Origin: Thermodesulfobium narugense DSM 14796
GTDB taxonomy: Bacteria > Thermodesulfobiota > Thermodesulfobiia > Thermodesulfobiales > Thermodesulfobiaceae
Reading direction: 5' to 3'
Assembly: GCF_000212395.1 (NCBI RefSeq)
Contig: NC_015499.1
Span: 1 to 64,000 of the forward strand
Length of the DNA stretch: 64,000 nt
Shown here: positions 63,752 through 64,000 of the stretch, piece by piece
Layout: the number at the start of each line of letters is the position of its first letter
Position numbering within the stretch: the first letter of the stretch is position 1
Position numbers and translations under genes: made by a program
The notes under the pieces: model-generated
What the model was told of the DNA's origin: nothing
Databases searched by the model: none
Seen by the model: the letters and a program-made list of their open reading frames with translations, nothing else

Positions 63752-64000
63752 GTGAACGTTTATTTTCCTGTATCTGGAGTTAATGTGAATGTCTTTGTAC
63801 CTCCTGTGATTGCCTTTGTCATTTCGTTTTTTACCTCTATGGGCGGAATTTCAGGCGCATTTTTAATTTTGCCATTTCAAGTCAGCTTTTTAAACTACAA
63901 TTCTCCAGGAGTATCGGGAACTAATTTTATATATAATATAGTTGCCATTCCTGGGGGAGTTTATAGATACTTTAAAGAAGGTAGGATGTTTTATCCTTTA
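63752..64000 (+). CDS. TSUP (TauE/SafE/DUF81) family permease, N-terminal part
   Basis: The open frame runs off the end of the window after 83 codons. GTG 63752 is preceded by AAAGGAG. The N-terminal segment has two hydrophobic helices with the turn SFFTSMGGISGAFLILPFQ, shortened in family terms, then SPGVSGTNFIYNIVAIPGGVYRY. This resembles the sulfite/sulfonate exporter TauE/SafE group, in a sub-branch I associate with sulfate-reducing and related anaerobes. The substrate is unknown; sulfur oxyanion or organic acid transport is plausible. Confidence 0.8.
   Translation, partial: MNVYFPVSGVNVNVFVPPVIAFVISFFTSMGGISGAFLILPFQVSFLNYNSPGVSGTNFIYNIVAIPGGVYRYFKEGRMFYPL

Overview
The window is one dense, AT-rich stretch of a bacterial chromosome starting at the replication-initiation locus. 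No rRNA, tRNA, CRISPR array, insertion sequence or phage gene was seen, and no gene-free stretch exceeds 300 bases. The gene content points to an anaerobic, motile, probably thermophilic, Gram-negative-type bacterium with lipopolysaccharide. It carries BamA, Skp, Lpx, Kds and LptC genes, a monofunctional Ni-Fe carbon monoxide dehydrogenase, a CheC/CheD chemotaxis system of the kind common in Clostridia and Thermotogae, AGA-rich Lys/Glu-rich coding, and a TSUP permease of a type I associate with sulfate reducers. A Thermodesulfobium-like organism fits best, but this is inference from gene content, not a database result.

Region 1 (1-10144): dnaA, a DnaA-box-rich intergenic region (candidate oriC), dnaN, recF, a DciA-like DUF721 gene, gyrB, gyrA, then a polyprenyl diphosphate synthase and a YcgR-type PilZ protein. 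Most junctions overlap or nearly touch.

Region 2 (10247-28597): flagellar and chemotaxis genes on the same strand: fliA, fapA (DUF342), a MotE-like gene, motB without motA, fliL, cheY, fliO, fliP, cheB, cheR, cheC, cheD, fliQ, fliR, flhB, an FlhB C-domain homologue, two small proteins of unknown role, cheW, cheA, an HDOD protein, flgB, a lytic transglycosylase and a GGDEF diguanylate cyclase. cheBRCD lies inside the fliP-fliQ interval. FliA transcribes, FliOPQR/FlhB export, MotB/FliL drive the motor, CheA/W/Y/B/R/C/D signal, and PilZ plus the cyclase supply c-di-GMP control.

Region 3 (28594-50465): mixed metabolism in short units: two MFS transporters, two MORN-repeat proteins (one cytoplasmic, one secreted), cooC-cooS behind a near-consensus promoter, MOSC, adenine deaminase, two metallo-beta-lactamase-fold hydrolases, a secreted HExxH peptidase, groESL with a CIRCE operator, one methyl-accepting chemotaxis protein, ogt with a secreted OB-like partner, a gamma-glutamyltransferase-like gene overlapping a GlcE-GlcD fusion, and a peroxiredoxin with a palindromic operator candidate.

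Region 4 (50613-64000): envelope biogenesis: an acyltransferase, a long-form nucleotide-sugar pyrophosphorylase and RmlD, then bamA-skp-lpxD-(small secreted protein)-lpxC-fabZ-lpxA-kdsA-kdsD-kdsC-lptC. These make lipid A precursors and KDO and build the outer membrane. A cyclopropane fatty acid synthase on the opposite strand and the start of a TSUP permease close the window.

The points most worth checking are: lpxC, whose conserved N-terminus is encoded upstream of the first usable ATG with no canonical start codon; the degenerate-GlcE/GlcD fusion; the CX2C D-cluster motif of the CO dehydrogenase; the AT-palindrome operator before the peroxiredoxin; and a GC-skew change about 5 kb downstream of dnaA.
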